From NCBI GenBank assembly GCA_016795465.1, contig JAEUHK010000009.1, positions 1 to 43,178 on the forward strand: a stretch of DNA of 43,178 nucleotides, written 5' to 3'. A program made the translations under genes and the position numbers. The notes beneath the pieces are model-generated. The model made no database searches. It had not been told where the DNA came from and saw only the letters and a list, made by a program, of their open reading frames with translations. This DNA is from Verrucomicrobiaceae bacterium. GTDB lineage: Bacteria > Verrucomicrobiota > Verrucomicrobiia > Verrucomicrobiales > Verrucomicrobiaceae. This document shows, in pieces, positions 16,862 through 24,302 of this stretch (position 1 is its first letter; every line of letters starts with the position of its first letter).

Positions 16862-17547
16862 GCGCGAGACTTTTGATCGTCGAAGATGATGCCGGCCTGT
16901 CGATGGTCGTCGAGGACCTGTTGCGGGCTGAGGGGCACGACGTGACCGTGGCCGCGGATGGGAAGAAGGGGCTCGCACTCGCCACGAGCGAGAGCTTTGA
17001 CCTGCTCATACTCGACTGGATGCTCCCCGGCCTCAGCGGCCCGGACATCTGTCACCGTGCTCGCGAGCAGGGCTTCGACGGCGGCGTGCTCATGCTCACC
17101 GCCCGCGGCCAGGTGCAGGACCGCGTGCAGGGCCTGAATCGCGGTGCCGACGACTATCTCGTGAAGCCCTTCGAGCCCGACGAGCTCATCGCCCGTGTCA
17201 GCGCCCTGCTGCGCCGCGTGCACAAGGAGCAGCTCACGCCCGTCATGCGCATCGAATTCGGCCGCGTGAGCATCGACTTCACGCGTCACGACTTCACCAA
17301 AGGCGGTACGCCCTTCACGCTCACCACGAAAGAGGCCGATCTGCTCCGCTTCCTCATCAATCACCGCGGCCAGACCGTCTCCCGCGACCGCATTCTTGCC
17401 CAAGTCTGGAAAGAGCAGCCTCACATCACCCCGCGCACCGTGGACACGCACGTCGCGTGGCTTCGTGCGAAGATCGAAGACCAGCCCGACTCGCCAAAGC
17501 ACATCCTCACCGTCCGCGGCGAGGGCTACCGGTTTGAGCGAGGGTAG
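16858..17547 (+). CDS. OmpR/PhoB-family response regulator
   Basis: A 229-residue regulator. The receiver domain has acidic residues ED-D at 9-11, phosphoacceptor Asp53 (LILDWMLPG), the conserved Thr near 81 (MLTARG) and Lys103 (LVKPF). The C-terminal winged helix (about 130-227) contains LTTKEADLLRFLINHRG, the recognition-helix region PRTVDTHVAWLRAKI and the ending VRGEGYRF. It binds DNA as a tandem dimer on direct repeats. The 10-bp-phased GTTAA boxes near 13300, 15200 and 30480 are candidate sites. It is translationally coupled to the sensor kinase. Confidence 0.95.
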   Translation: MSARLLIVEDDAGLSMVVEDLLRAEGHDVTVAADGKKGLALATSESFDLLILDWMLPGLSGPDICHRAREQGFDGGVLMLTARGQVQDRVQGLNRGADDYLVKPFEPDELIARVSALLRRVHKEQLTPVMRIEFGRVSIDFTRHDFTKGGTPFTLTTKEADLLRFLINHRGQTVSRDRILAQVWKEQPHITPRTVDTHVAWLRAKIEDQPDSPKHILTVRGEGYRFERG

Positions 17548-17621
17548 GGCAGGGGGCGACGAAGTCGCATTTCAGTGGTGCAAAGCGGCGGCGGCCTTCG
17601 TATAACTGCGCCTCCAACCGC

Positions 17622-19286
17622 ATGTCCAAAAACCTCAGCGCCCTCTCCTTCCGCAAAGGCATCGAAAAGAACGTCTTCGAACGCATGGTCGAAGCCGCCG
17701 AAAAACACGGCACGGCCGAAAAGAACGATCTCGTTCACCAGATGGGCCAGGATCATCTGTTCGGCGATGCCATCACGCTCGGTGCAGTGAGCTTCTACGA
17801 CTTCCTCAAGAAGGAGAACGAGGGCAAAAAGGTCTTCGTCTGCAACGGCAGCGCCTGCTTGTGCGCCGGAACGCAGGACAAGCTGCATCACACCCTCGAA
17901 ACGCACTTCAAGAAGGACGAGATCGGCCACATCTGCTGCCTCGGCCGCTGCCATGAAGGCGGCGCGTTGCAGTTCGGCGGCAAAAACTACTCCGGCCAGT
18001 CCGACGCCGCTTTGGGCGATCTTTTCAAGACCGGCAAAGGCGATAGCGAAGACCGCTACGCCGTTGTCTCGCATCTGCAGCCCGCGATTCTGACCGCGGA
18101 GTTTAAAGGCATCGAAGACTACTACGCACCCTTCAAGAAGCTCATCACCGAAGGCAATCGCGATGCGCTCGCCGTCGAATTGAAGGACAGTGGCCTGCGC
18201 GGTCGTGGAGGTGCGGGTTTCCCGCTTTCCATCAAATGGTCCGGCTGTCGTGCGGCGGAAGGCAAAGTGAAATACATCGTCTGCAATGCCGACGAAGGCG
18301 ATCCGGGTGCCTACATCGACAAATACCTGATGGAGAAGCAGCCACACAGCGTGCTGCTCGGCATGATGGTCGCCGCTTGGTTCGCTGGCGCTGAAACGGG
18401 CGTGCTCTACATCCGCGCCGAGTATCCGGACAGCGTCACCATCGTGAATCAAGCCATCGCGGACCTGCATGCGGCCGGATTGCTCGGTCAGAACATCCTC
18501 GGCACCGGCTGCAACTTCGTGCTGAAGACCATCAAAGGCGCTGGAGCCTACATCTGCGGCGAGGAAACCGCGCTGCTGGCCAGCATCGAAGGTCTGCGGC
18601 CCGAAGTGCGCACGCGTCCGCCTTTCCCGGTGAATGAAGGCCTCTATCGCAAGCCCACCATCGTCAACAATGTCGAAACCTTCGCCAACCTCCGCGCCAT
18701 CCTAACGCTCGGCGGCAAAGGCTACGCTCAAATCGGCACGCCGCAGTCCACCGGCCCGAAGCTGCTCTCGCTCGACAGCCATTTCGTGAAACCCGGCATC
18801 TACGAAGTCGCCATGGGCACGCCGTTGCAAACCGTCATCGACCTCGCGGGTGGCTTCAAATCAAAGGTGAAGGCCATTCAAATCGGCGGCCCGCTCGGCG
18901 GCCTCATTCCGATGAGCCACATCGCCCAGCTCACCGTCGATTTCGAGAGCTTCAAGAAAGCCGGCTTCCTCCTCGGCCACGCCGGTGTCGTCAGCATCCC
19001 CGAGTCGATGCCGATGATCGAATACATCCAGCACCTCTTCCAGTTCACCTCCGACGAAAGCTGCGGCAAATGCTTCCCCTGCCGCCTCGGCAGCACGCGA
19101 GGCAAAGAACTCATCGCCAAAGCCCGCGGCGACAGCAGCTACAAGATCGATCGCGAACTCATCACCGACCTCCTCGACACGATGGAGCAAACCTCCCTCT
19201 GCGCCCTCGGTGGCGGCGTCCCTCTGCCAATCAAGAATGCGCTGCAGCATTTTGAGGCGGAGCTTGGCGGGTATTTCAAAGCGTAG
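17622..19286 (+). CDS. NuoE-NuoF fusion, diaphorase-like NADH-binding flavoprotein subunit (HoxF/FdsB type)
   Basis: A 554-residue fusion. The N-terminal thioredoxin-like [2Fe-2S] domain (1-150) has the NuoE ligand pattern C74-x4-C79 and C106-x3-C110. The NuoF part follows with the FMN/NADH motif GLRGRGGAGFP (about 190), CNADEGDPGAY, ICGEETALLASIEG and PFPVNEGLY. It ends with an SLBB-like segment and the [4Fe-4S] motif ESCGKCFPCRLG (about 480) plus a fourth Cys in SLCALGG. Such fusions are the electron-input subunits of NAD-reducing hydrogenases, formate dehydrogenases and related bifurcating enzymes. No hydrogenase, formate dehydrogenase or NuoG/HoxU gene lies next to it, so it is an orphan here. 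It ends directly at a REPIN-like hairpin pair. Confidence 0.9.
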   Translation: MSKNLSALSFRKGIEKNVFERMVEAAEKHGTAEKNDLVHQMGQDHLFGDAITLGAVSFYDFLKKENEGKKVFVCNGSACLCAGTQDKLHHTLETHFKKDEIGHICCLGRCHEGGALQFGGKNYSGQSDAALGDLFKTGKGDSEDRYAVVSHLQPAILTAEFKGIEDYYAPFKKLITEGNRDALAVELKDSGLRGRGGAGFPLSIKWSGCRAAEGKVKYIVCNADEGDPGAYIDKYLMEKQPHSVLLGMMVAAWFAGAETGVLYIRAEYPDSVTIVNQAIADLHAAGLLGQNILGTGCNFVLKTIKGAGAYICGEETALLASIEGLRPEVRTRPPFPVNEGLYRKPTIVNNVETFANLRAILTLGGKGYAQIGTPQSTGPKLLSLDSHFVKPGIYEVAMGTPLQTVIDLAGGFKSKVKAIQIGGPLGGLIPMSHIAQLTVDFESFKKAGFLLGHAGVVSIPESMPMIEYIQHLFQFTSDESCGKCFPCRLGSTRGKELIAKARGDSSYKIDRELITDLLDTMEQTSLCALGGGVPLPIKNALQHFEAELGGYFKA

Positions 19287-19362
19287 CTTCGACTGGCAGT
19301 CGAAGCCCCAGGGCCAATCGGTGGTCCACCTCCCAGCGGATTCGATTGCCAATCGAATCTAC
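19284..19362. repeat. REPIN-like pair of inverted palindromes between convergent genes
   Basis: Two 21-base palindromes with one-base centres, 19286-19306 (GCTTCGACTG arm) and 19339-19359 (GATTCGATTG arm), face each other. Each is flanked on its outer side by the same GTAG/CTAC bases, so the whole element is two inverted copies of one REP unit differing at compensated positions: where one arm changes, the pairing arm changes too. It lies between the stop of the NuoEF-like gene and the stop of the Mrr fragment and could also act as a two-way transcription terminator. Confidence 0.7.
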
Positions 19363-19366
19363 GCTC

Positions 19367-19756
19367 TCACCCCTCCGCAAAGTAATCCTCATCCGCCCGC
19401 TTGAGCACATAGGTCTCGCGGGTGGAGACGCCGACGCCGTAGTCGATCATGAGTTCGGCGAGGCGCTGGCCGTTGATGAGGACGATGTTGTGGCTGACTT
19501 GGTTGATGAATTCGCGGGCACCGGGGGCAAAGTCGCTCGTGGTGATGAAGACGCCTTTGTGGGCCTTGTGGGCGGAGAGGGAGCCGACGAACTCGCGGAG
19601 CGGACCCACGCCCACATTGCCTTCCCAGCGTTTGGCCTGCACATAGACGGCATCCAGGCCGAGGCGGTCTTCATTGATCACGCCGTCGATGCCGCCGTCG
19701 CCGGAGGCTTTGGTGACGGTGCCGGCTTCGGCACGGGAGCCACTGTGGCGATCTGC
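19367..19756 (-). pseudogene. mrr: Mrr-type restriction endonuclease, 5'-truncated remnant
   Basis: The frame encodes the C-terminal catalytic domain of Mrr: GSRAEAG, then the PD-(D/E)xK core SGDGGIDGV...AVYVQAKRW, followed by FVGSLSAHKAHKGVFITTSDF and LINGQRLAELMIDYGVGV. Homology begins abruptly near 19741; a few codons upstream the frame hits TGA (19757-19759) and TAA, and there is no start codon or N-terminal winged helix. The segment directly upstream belongs to an unrelated gene on the other strand. A GTG at 19681 could start a 104-residue piece, but it would lack the first catalytic Asp. I read it as a remnant whose 5' half was replaced. Confidence 0.8.
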
Positions 19757-19801
19757 TCATTAGAGATTGCTAAGACCCGATGACTCCTGTTCAATGCCTT
19801 C

Positions 19802-20476
19802 ATGAGCACATCGAATGAGGCATCTTCTATGTCACCCACCGCAGGAAAAAGCTTCTCAATTGCAGACCGCGTCGCGCTTGCCATTTCCATCATCTCACTT
19901 GGAGTATCCCTGGCAACATCCTGGATCACCTTCTTCCCTCGCAATGATGTAATGGTGACTCTCGCGGACGTATCTCTCGACAATAAGTTAAAGGGAGTTG
20001 AAGAGGATGCTGTGAACGTGTGGCTTGCATTTACAAATCAAGGAAACCAGCCCGCGTTTGTTACAGGTGCCGAGTGGGAAGTTCGCACAGCAGGAGACGA
20101 CGGATCGAAAGATGGTGCCCAAGGAGGACCATGCGAAGTAAGCGACAAAGATTTTCCGTTTTTGCTAGAGCCCGGAAAAGTTCGCTTGGTTCACTTCAAA
20201 GCTCCTGTGCTAGCGTTGGTTAGATGGGCAGGCGAGGACGCCGAGACACTACGGACGACTCAAAAGCCGAGTGACCGCAAAGAATCTGCCGTTGATCTTT
20301 TTTTGAAACTTGGAGCGATCAATGGAAGCGGAATACCAGATGGATGCCGTATTCACTGTGTCACCGCCTGGGTTAAAGATGGAAGCTGGAAGGAATCGAA
20401 GAGTCCTGATGGAAAGCCAATCCCCTTATTCGGCCAAGGTGAGCACATTAGCTTTAGGATCCATGAAACCAAATAG
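19802..20476 (+). CDS. Orphan single-TM protein of unknown function
   Basis: This 224-residue protein has one TM helix (about residues 20-44, DRVALAISIISLGVSLATSW) and a soluble, beta-rich remainder (VWLAFTNQGNQPAFVTGAEW, FLLEPGKVRLVHF). I do not recognise a family. Its base composition is visibly more AT-rich than the flanking genes, and it sits exactly where the Mrr gene has lost its 5' half, so it probably arrived by transfer. It is divergent from the Mrr remnant and convergent with the methylase remnant. ATG 19829 is an alternative start nearer the TM helix. A membrane effector or immunity-type role is possible but not shown. Confidence 0.6.
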   Translation: MSTSNEASSMSPTAGKSFSIADRVALAISIISLGVSLATSWITFFPRNDVMVTLADVSLDNKLKGVEEDAVNVWLAFTNQGNQPAFVTGAEWEVRTAGDDGSKDGAQGGPCEVSDKDFPFLLEPGKVRLVHFKAPVLALVRWAGEDAETLRTTQKPSDRKESAVDLFLKLGAINGSGIPDGCRIHCVTAWVKDGSWKESKSPDGKPIPLFGQGEHISFRIHETK

Positions 20477-20498
20477 TGAAGAATGAGGCGTGCAGTTC

Positions 20499-20770
20499 TC
20501 ACACACTCGCCCCGTAGTGCGCGTCCAGCTTCTCGTGTAGGGCGAGGATGCTGGCGATGCGGCGGACGTGGTGGGTGAAGTGTTGGGCTTCGTCGGGGGT
20601 GAGGGGGCGGCCGAGGAGGGCGCTTTCGCGTCAGCTGAGCCACTTCTTGAGGATTTGGTAGCCGCCGAGGGTGTAGTTGCAGACGGCTTCGGGCACGTCT
20701 TTACAGCGAGTGGTGGCGTTGAGGTGGATGTCGAGGTAGCCCTCGCCGCATGTGACGATGGTACACGGCC
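20499..20770 (-). pseudogene. C-terminal remnant of a type ISP-like restriction/DNA methylase
   Basis: Minus-strand reading gives VPEAVCNYTLGGYQILKKWLS, then an in-frame TGA at 20631-20633 where the family has a Tyr, then RESALLGRPLTPDEAQHFTHHVRRIASIL to a stop at 20499. GGYQVLKKWLSYRE and GR-LT-x-E-x-HFT-x-VRRIA are typical of the extreme C-terminus of large N6-adenine methylases with fused restriction domains. There is no start: the frame is cut at the stop codon of the OLD ATPase gene (20771). It is the distal end of the gene whose first part lies at 22446-22961. Confidence 0.78.
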
Positions 20771-22456
20771 TCATTTGAATGCTCGATTAATGGCCTTAGA
20801 CAACTTATAGAACTCGCTGAAATCTTCTGTTCCAGGTTGGGCTTTTGAGCGAAACTCGCTTAACAAATGCTCTTTGAGCTTTCGCCGAGCCGAATCCCTC
20901 TCTTTGTCTGCACTTGAGGCAATGGCAACCAAGTCTGGAAACTGGGAATACACCTGCCCACGAATCGAATCTGGTAACAATCCCTCAACGTCTCTTTTGC
21001 CGGGCTTGTCTTGGCCGATTGGGAAGAAGTGGACACCTTTCTTTAGGCCGAGGTTTTGGAGGGCTTTTGTAATCTGTGCGTCATGATCGAGGTCATATGT
21101 GATCACAAACTTCGAAAACCGGCTCATGACAAACTTGATCAAAATACTATTACTGAAGAACCCAACTCCCCCATACGGGAACACTTCACCCTCAAACGTG
21201 ATAGCGTTTGAACCGTGAATTCCATCTCTTAGCATCTTGAAGTATTCCACGTCTGTCTCGCCTTCCACCAAGACAATCTGATTGCTTCTTTTGAACAAGA
21301 CATTCCGCCAGCTAGCAAATGCTTCATTATCAATCCCTAGGGCCAAGCCAAACGGTTCCATCCAATTGTCACCCCCAGCGTCGATGAGCTGAGTATCTAG
21401 CAAACGGCTCTTTTCGACCCGCCGCTCCAAAAGAAGATTGGCTCGGGGATTTCCCAGGCTCAGCATGTACGGGCTGTGAGTGGTCGTCACGACCTGAACG
21501 CACAGCTCTTCCGATATTTCTTGGAGCATCTTGCCGAATTCAGCTTGCGCCGAAGGATGAAGAAAGCTCTCAGGTTCTTCAATCAGCAATATAGGAGTGA
21601 TCCTATCGGACTCACTGCCAACCTCCCGGTTCTTTTTGGCGCGGAGGATATTCAAGAAAATCAGCGTTCTGTTTTGCGTGCCGCTACCCCAATCATCAAG
21701 AGGAACCGAAGTTGATTTGTCACCAAGCGATACCATGAATGGGACGTCATCAAACTCGAGTGGAGGTAATGATAACGTAACATTGTACTTCTCCTCCAGG
21801 CGTCCCAGCAACTCGATAATATCCTTTTGGTGGCGTTGTGCGCTCTTTCTCAAGAGGTCGACAACTTTTGTGTTTGCCTTCTTCAACTGATCCGCCTCGT
21901 CGGCGGGTAAGCCACCAAACATCCGAGTGAACTGCCGACCAATTATATAGCGGTGCCCTTGTGCTGTTGAGTTGTGGAACAACAAGCATCGGCTCGATCT
22001 TATTTTTTTAAAAACCTCTTCAATTTTGAACGCATCCTCAATCTCTATTCTTTGACATGACAATCCTAACGATTTGCTTCCTCCTAGTTTTGACCAGCTT
22101 TGACGCAGAGTCAGCATCAGTTCATCGGGCGATTCTCCTAGTGCCAGGAATGTAACCACAAACCTGTAAAGTCCTGCGTCCAGTTCTCGATGAAGCAACA
22201 GACTCAATTCAAAACTAATGGTCCGGGATGCATCTTCAGTTGAAAGCCAATTCGGAAGATCGGTTTTGATACCAATGTCATTGTCCTCACTGAATGGAGA
22301 TGATTCCACCTCTCGGAAGAAAGATCGGATAGCTTTGATTACATTGGATTTGCCGGAATTGTTCTTCCCAGAAATCGCAGCATAGTAAGCTGGGAATTCG
22401 AGTTCTAGATGTTCAATAGTGCGGTAGTTCTGAATCTTGATTCGGTTAATTCGCAT
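20771..22456 (-). CDS. OLD-family ATP-dependent nuclease (AAA ATPase + Toprim)
   Basis: A 561-residue protein starting at ATG 22456 (MRINRIKIQNYRTIEHLEL). Walker A is SGKNNSGKS (29-37), the ABC-type signature is DDWGSGTQ near 255 and Walker B is ILLIEEPESFLHP near 290, followed by the H-loop TTTHSPYM. A C-terminal Toprim domain has the catalytic Glu in LVEGETDVEYF (about 394) and the DxD motif TYDLDHD (about 455). OLD proteins are DNA nucleases that act in phage defence. No UvrD-like GajB gene is adjacent, so it is not a standard Gabija pair. The gene is clearly more AT-rich than its neighbours and sits inside a split methylase gene; its start overlaps the 3' end of the methylase N-terminal fragment by 11 bases. 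Confidence 0.88.
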   Translation of the reverse strand: MRINRIKIQNYRTIEHLELEFPAYYAAISGKNNSGKSNVIKAIRSFFREVESSPFSEDNDIGIKTDLPNWLSTEDASRTISFELSLLLHRELDAGLYRFVVTFLALGESPDELMLTLRQSWSKLGGSKSLGLSCQRIEIEDAFKIEEVFKKIRSSRCLLFHNSTAQGHRYIIGRQFTRMFGGLPADEADQLKKANTKVVDLLRKSAQRHQKDIIELLGRLEEKYNVTLSLPPLEFDDVPFMVSLGDKSTSVPLDDWGSGTQNRTLIFLNILRAKKNREVGSESDRITPILLIEEPESFLHPSAQAEFGKMLQEISEELCVQVVTTTHSPYMLSLGNPRANLLLERRVEKSRLLDTQLIDAGGDNWMEPFGLALGIDNEAFASWRNVLFKRSNQIVLVEGETDVEYFKMLRDGIHGSNAITFEGEVFPYGGVGFFSNSILIKFVMSRFSKFVITYDLDHDAQITKALQNLGLKKGVHFFPIGQDKPGKRDVEGLLPDSIRGQVYSQFPDLVAIASSADKERDSARRKLKEHLLSEFRSKAQPGTEDFSEFYKLSKAINRAFK

Positions 22457-22961
22457 AAGTTTTGGTGGTGGTGGATATTGAAGTTGAACGGCAACTAATG
22501 TTTTCCTGTGTCCCAGAACTGCTGAGATGTGGAGCGATGCTGTAGCGCTCTCCCGGCACCGCTTTGCCTCCTCGCCAGCCCCAGAGGGCGAAGGAGCGGT
22601 AGTTCGTGAGGAGGATCTGGCCGTAGTGCTCCAGGTAGTTCCGCACCTGCGGGCTGCTCTCAAAGGAGGAGAGGTCGGCATCGAGCGCCTTCACCTCGAT
22701 GACGCCGCGCTCGGGCTTGAGCTGGAAGAGCGCGGGGGAGTCCGCGCCGTGCTTTTTGAGTTCCTTCGCGGAAAAGAGGCCGCCATCCGGGATGCCCGCG
22801 CCGTTGTTTGAAGGGTGGATCACGGCGGTGATCTTCGGCTTCAAGGAGTCGCCGACAGCATTGAGGAGCTTGGAGAGAGCCGGATAGCCGCTGGTCTCGG
22901 GCACGCTGACGCCGGAGATGAGGTAAAGCTCGTGCAGGTAATCGGCGACGGGGTGGGACAT
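22446..22961 (-). pseudogene. N-terminal fragment of a type ISP-like restriction/methylase (nuclease domain), possibly still expressed
   Basis: A 171-residue open frame from ATG 22961 (MSHPVADYLHELYLIS). It matches the start of large single-chain restriction-methylases. PETSGYPALSKLLNAVGD is followed by a PD-(D/E)xK nuclease core, IPDGG (57-61) and VIEVK (87-91), then HYGQILLTNYRSFALWG. Family similarity stops near SIAP (about 22527), after which the frame reads unrelated residues to a TAA at 22446. The whole methyltransferase core is missing, and the OLD gene begins here with an 11-base overlap. It may be plain debris, or a retained nuclease domain translated together with the OLD protein. 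Confidence 0.75.
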
Positions 22962-23011
22962 GCGGGAGAAGTGGAGCGATGAAAGCTGGGGCCGGGATGG
23001 ATAGCAAGGTT

Positions 23012-23060
23012 TTGTGCGGTGGCGGCCTGCGCCACAGGGCCTCGTTCGACTGCCGCACAA
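23012..23060. repeat. Nested stem-loop
   Basis: TTGTGCGG (23012-23019) pairs with CCGCACAA (23053-23060). Directly inside the left arm TGGCG and CGCCA form a second hairpin with a 5-base loop. It lies upstream of the methylase fragment. It could be another dispersed palindromic repeat; no function is assigned. Confidence 0.45.
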
Positions 23061-23106
23061 GCTTTCGGACAGCCTTCAAATCCTATTTCCTGAATCTAAA
23101 TCAGGA

Positions 23107-23400
23107 CTCACGAGGCTCATACGCAAACTCACAGCGCCCAAATGATGCCTCACAGCGTCCAAACGCTGTCTCACACTCTCCCAACGATTGCCAACGGTGT
23201 CCAAACCGACGCTCATAAGGCCAAAATCAAAGCCCACATGATCCAAATCCAGGCTCACGGTGCCCGAATGAATGCTCACATCGTCCAAATGGACACGCAC
23301 GTTGCCCAAACCGTGGCTCATGTGGTCTAAATCGCAGCCCACGGCGTCATAATCACGTATTACCAAGTCGAAACTGTAGCTCACGGCCTCCAAATGACGA
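23107..23400. repeat. 21-bp tandem repeat array, 14 units, no indels
   Basis: Fourteen consecutive 21-base units start at 23107, 23128, 23149 and so on to 23380. The most conserved part is CTCAC-N3-GTCCAAAT; units differ at many positions yet the 21-base phase is never broken. 21 bases is seven codons: one minus-strand frame (23076-23393, TTG-type start only) stays open throughout and gives heptads with the pattern L-D-x-V. One plus-strand frame is also open over most of the array. No ATG, ribosome site or stop context supports either as a gene. This array and the stem-loop fill the 549 bases (22962-23510) between the methylase fragment and the next gene; I see no other gene there. Confidence 0.8.
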
Positions 23401-23510
23401 CTAATTGGGTTGGGATTTTAACCTCACCATGGATAGTCTTAGCCAACAACACCTGAAGATCATTTTTGCCTTGCCAAAAACACGCAGATTTCATTAAAAC
23501 GTATTTACCT

Positions 23511-24239
23511 ATGGAAACCGTATTTGAATTACGCCTCAAAGCCTTCAACCGCGCCCTTGGCGTGCTGGACCTTCCTGAACATATCAACCTCTGGAGCGGG
23601 AAGATGCCGGTGATCTTCACCCCGAAGAAGGCGGAGGCCGCCACGATGACGGCGGCGCTGGAAGACGCGGCCAAAAAGCAGGAGGCGGGGCTGGGCGGTG
23701 TGACCCAGGAGAAGGATCGCGAGGAGACGGAGCTGGAGGATGCGGCCTTCATTCTGGCGCAGGCGCTTTTGAGCTGGTTCAACGATCAGAAACAGGAAAG
23801 TGAGGTGGCGGAGGTGGACTTTGCCAAGTCGTCCTGGCAGGGCCTGCGGGACCAGCAACTGCTGGCGAAATCCCAGCGAGTGATCGATCTGGCCACGGCT
23901 GTGACGGGTGGAGCCAAAGCTGCCGACGCGGCCAAGTATGGCATCACTCCCGACGCGGTGGCGGAGCTGGTGAAGGAGCGGAAGGACTACGACGACATCG
24001 TGAACGAGCCCGGTGTGGCCCAGAGCATCCGCAAGGCGCTGACCAAGGGCCTGCGCCCGGCCTTTGCGCTGGTGGAGAAGAAATTCCAAGAGCTTGATGC
24101 TCTGATCCTCCAATTCGGCAAGACCGAAGCCGGTAAGGCGATGATCGCTGCGTGGAAAGACGCTCGCGTGCAGAAGGGGATGAACGGCGGTGAAGACAAG
24201 ACCGAGAAGAAGCCTGCGGAGCCGGTGAAACCGGCGTGA
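23511..24239 (+). CDS. Alpha-helical protein of unknown function, first gene of a three-gene cassette
   Basis: A 242-residue, charged, almost wholly helical protein starting at ATG 23511 (METVFELRLKAFNRALGVL). The central region has EDAAFILAQALLSWFND and a later NEPGVAQSIRKALTKGLRPAF. The C-terminal 20 residues are Lys/Glu/Pro-rich and look disordered. There is no signal peptide or TM helix. I do not recognise a named family; the general character resembles short helical proteins of unknown function seen in Bacteroidota. It is followed after 63 bases by the SLATT-like gene on the same strand and preceded by the 21-bp repeat array and an AT-rich spacer (23401-23510) that probably holds the promoter. 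Confidence 0.7.
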   Translation: METVFELRLKAFNRALGVLDLPEHINLWSGKMPVIFTPKKAEAATMTAALEDAAKKQEAGLGGVTQEKDREETELEDAAFILAQALLSWFNDQKQESEVAEVDFAKSSWQGLRDQQLLAKSQRVIDLATAVTGGAKAADAAKYGITPDAVAELVKERKDYDDIVNEPGVAQSIRKALTKGLRPAFALVEKKFQELDALILQFGKTEAGKAMIAAWKDARVQKGMNGGEDKTEKKPAEPVKPA

Positions 24240-24302
24240 ACACCCATTTTTTGTTAACAGCGCAGTTAATCCTGAAGAATTCCAATCGAATCCTCAAAGC
24301 CC

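Noticed and set aside
20771..22456. Gabija (GajA) system
   Set aside because: The ATPase-Toprim architecture fits GajA, but there is no UvrD-like GajB helicase gene on either side, so only the OLD family call is supported.
23076..23393. A 105-residue minus-strand protein over the 21-bp array
   Set aside because: It has only a TTG-type start and no ribosome site; openness follows from the repeat. Kept as a finding on the array, not as a gene.
23107..23400. CRISPR array
   Set aside because: The units are contiguous 21-mers with no separate unique spacers, the repeats are not conserved enough, and no cas gene is present.
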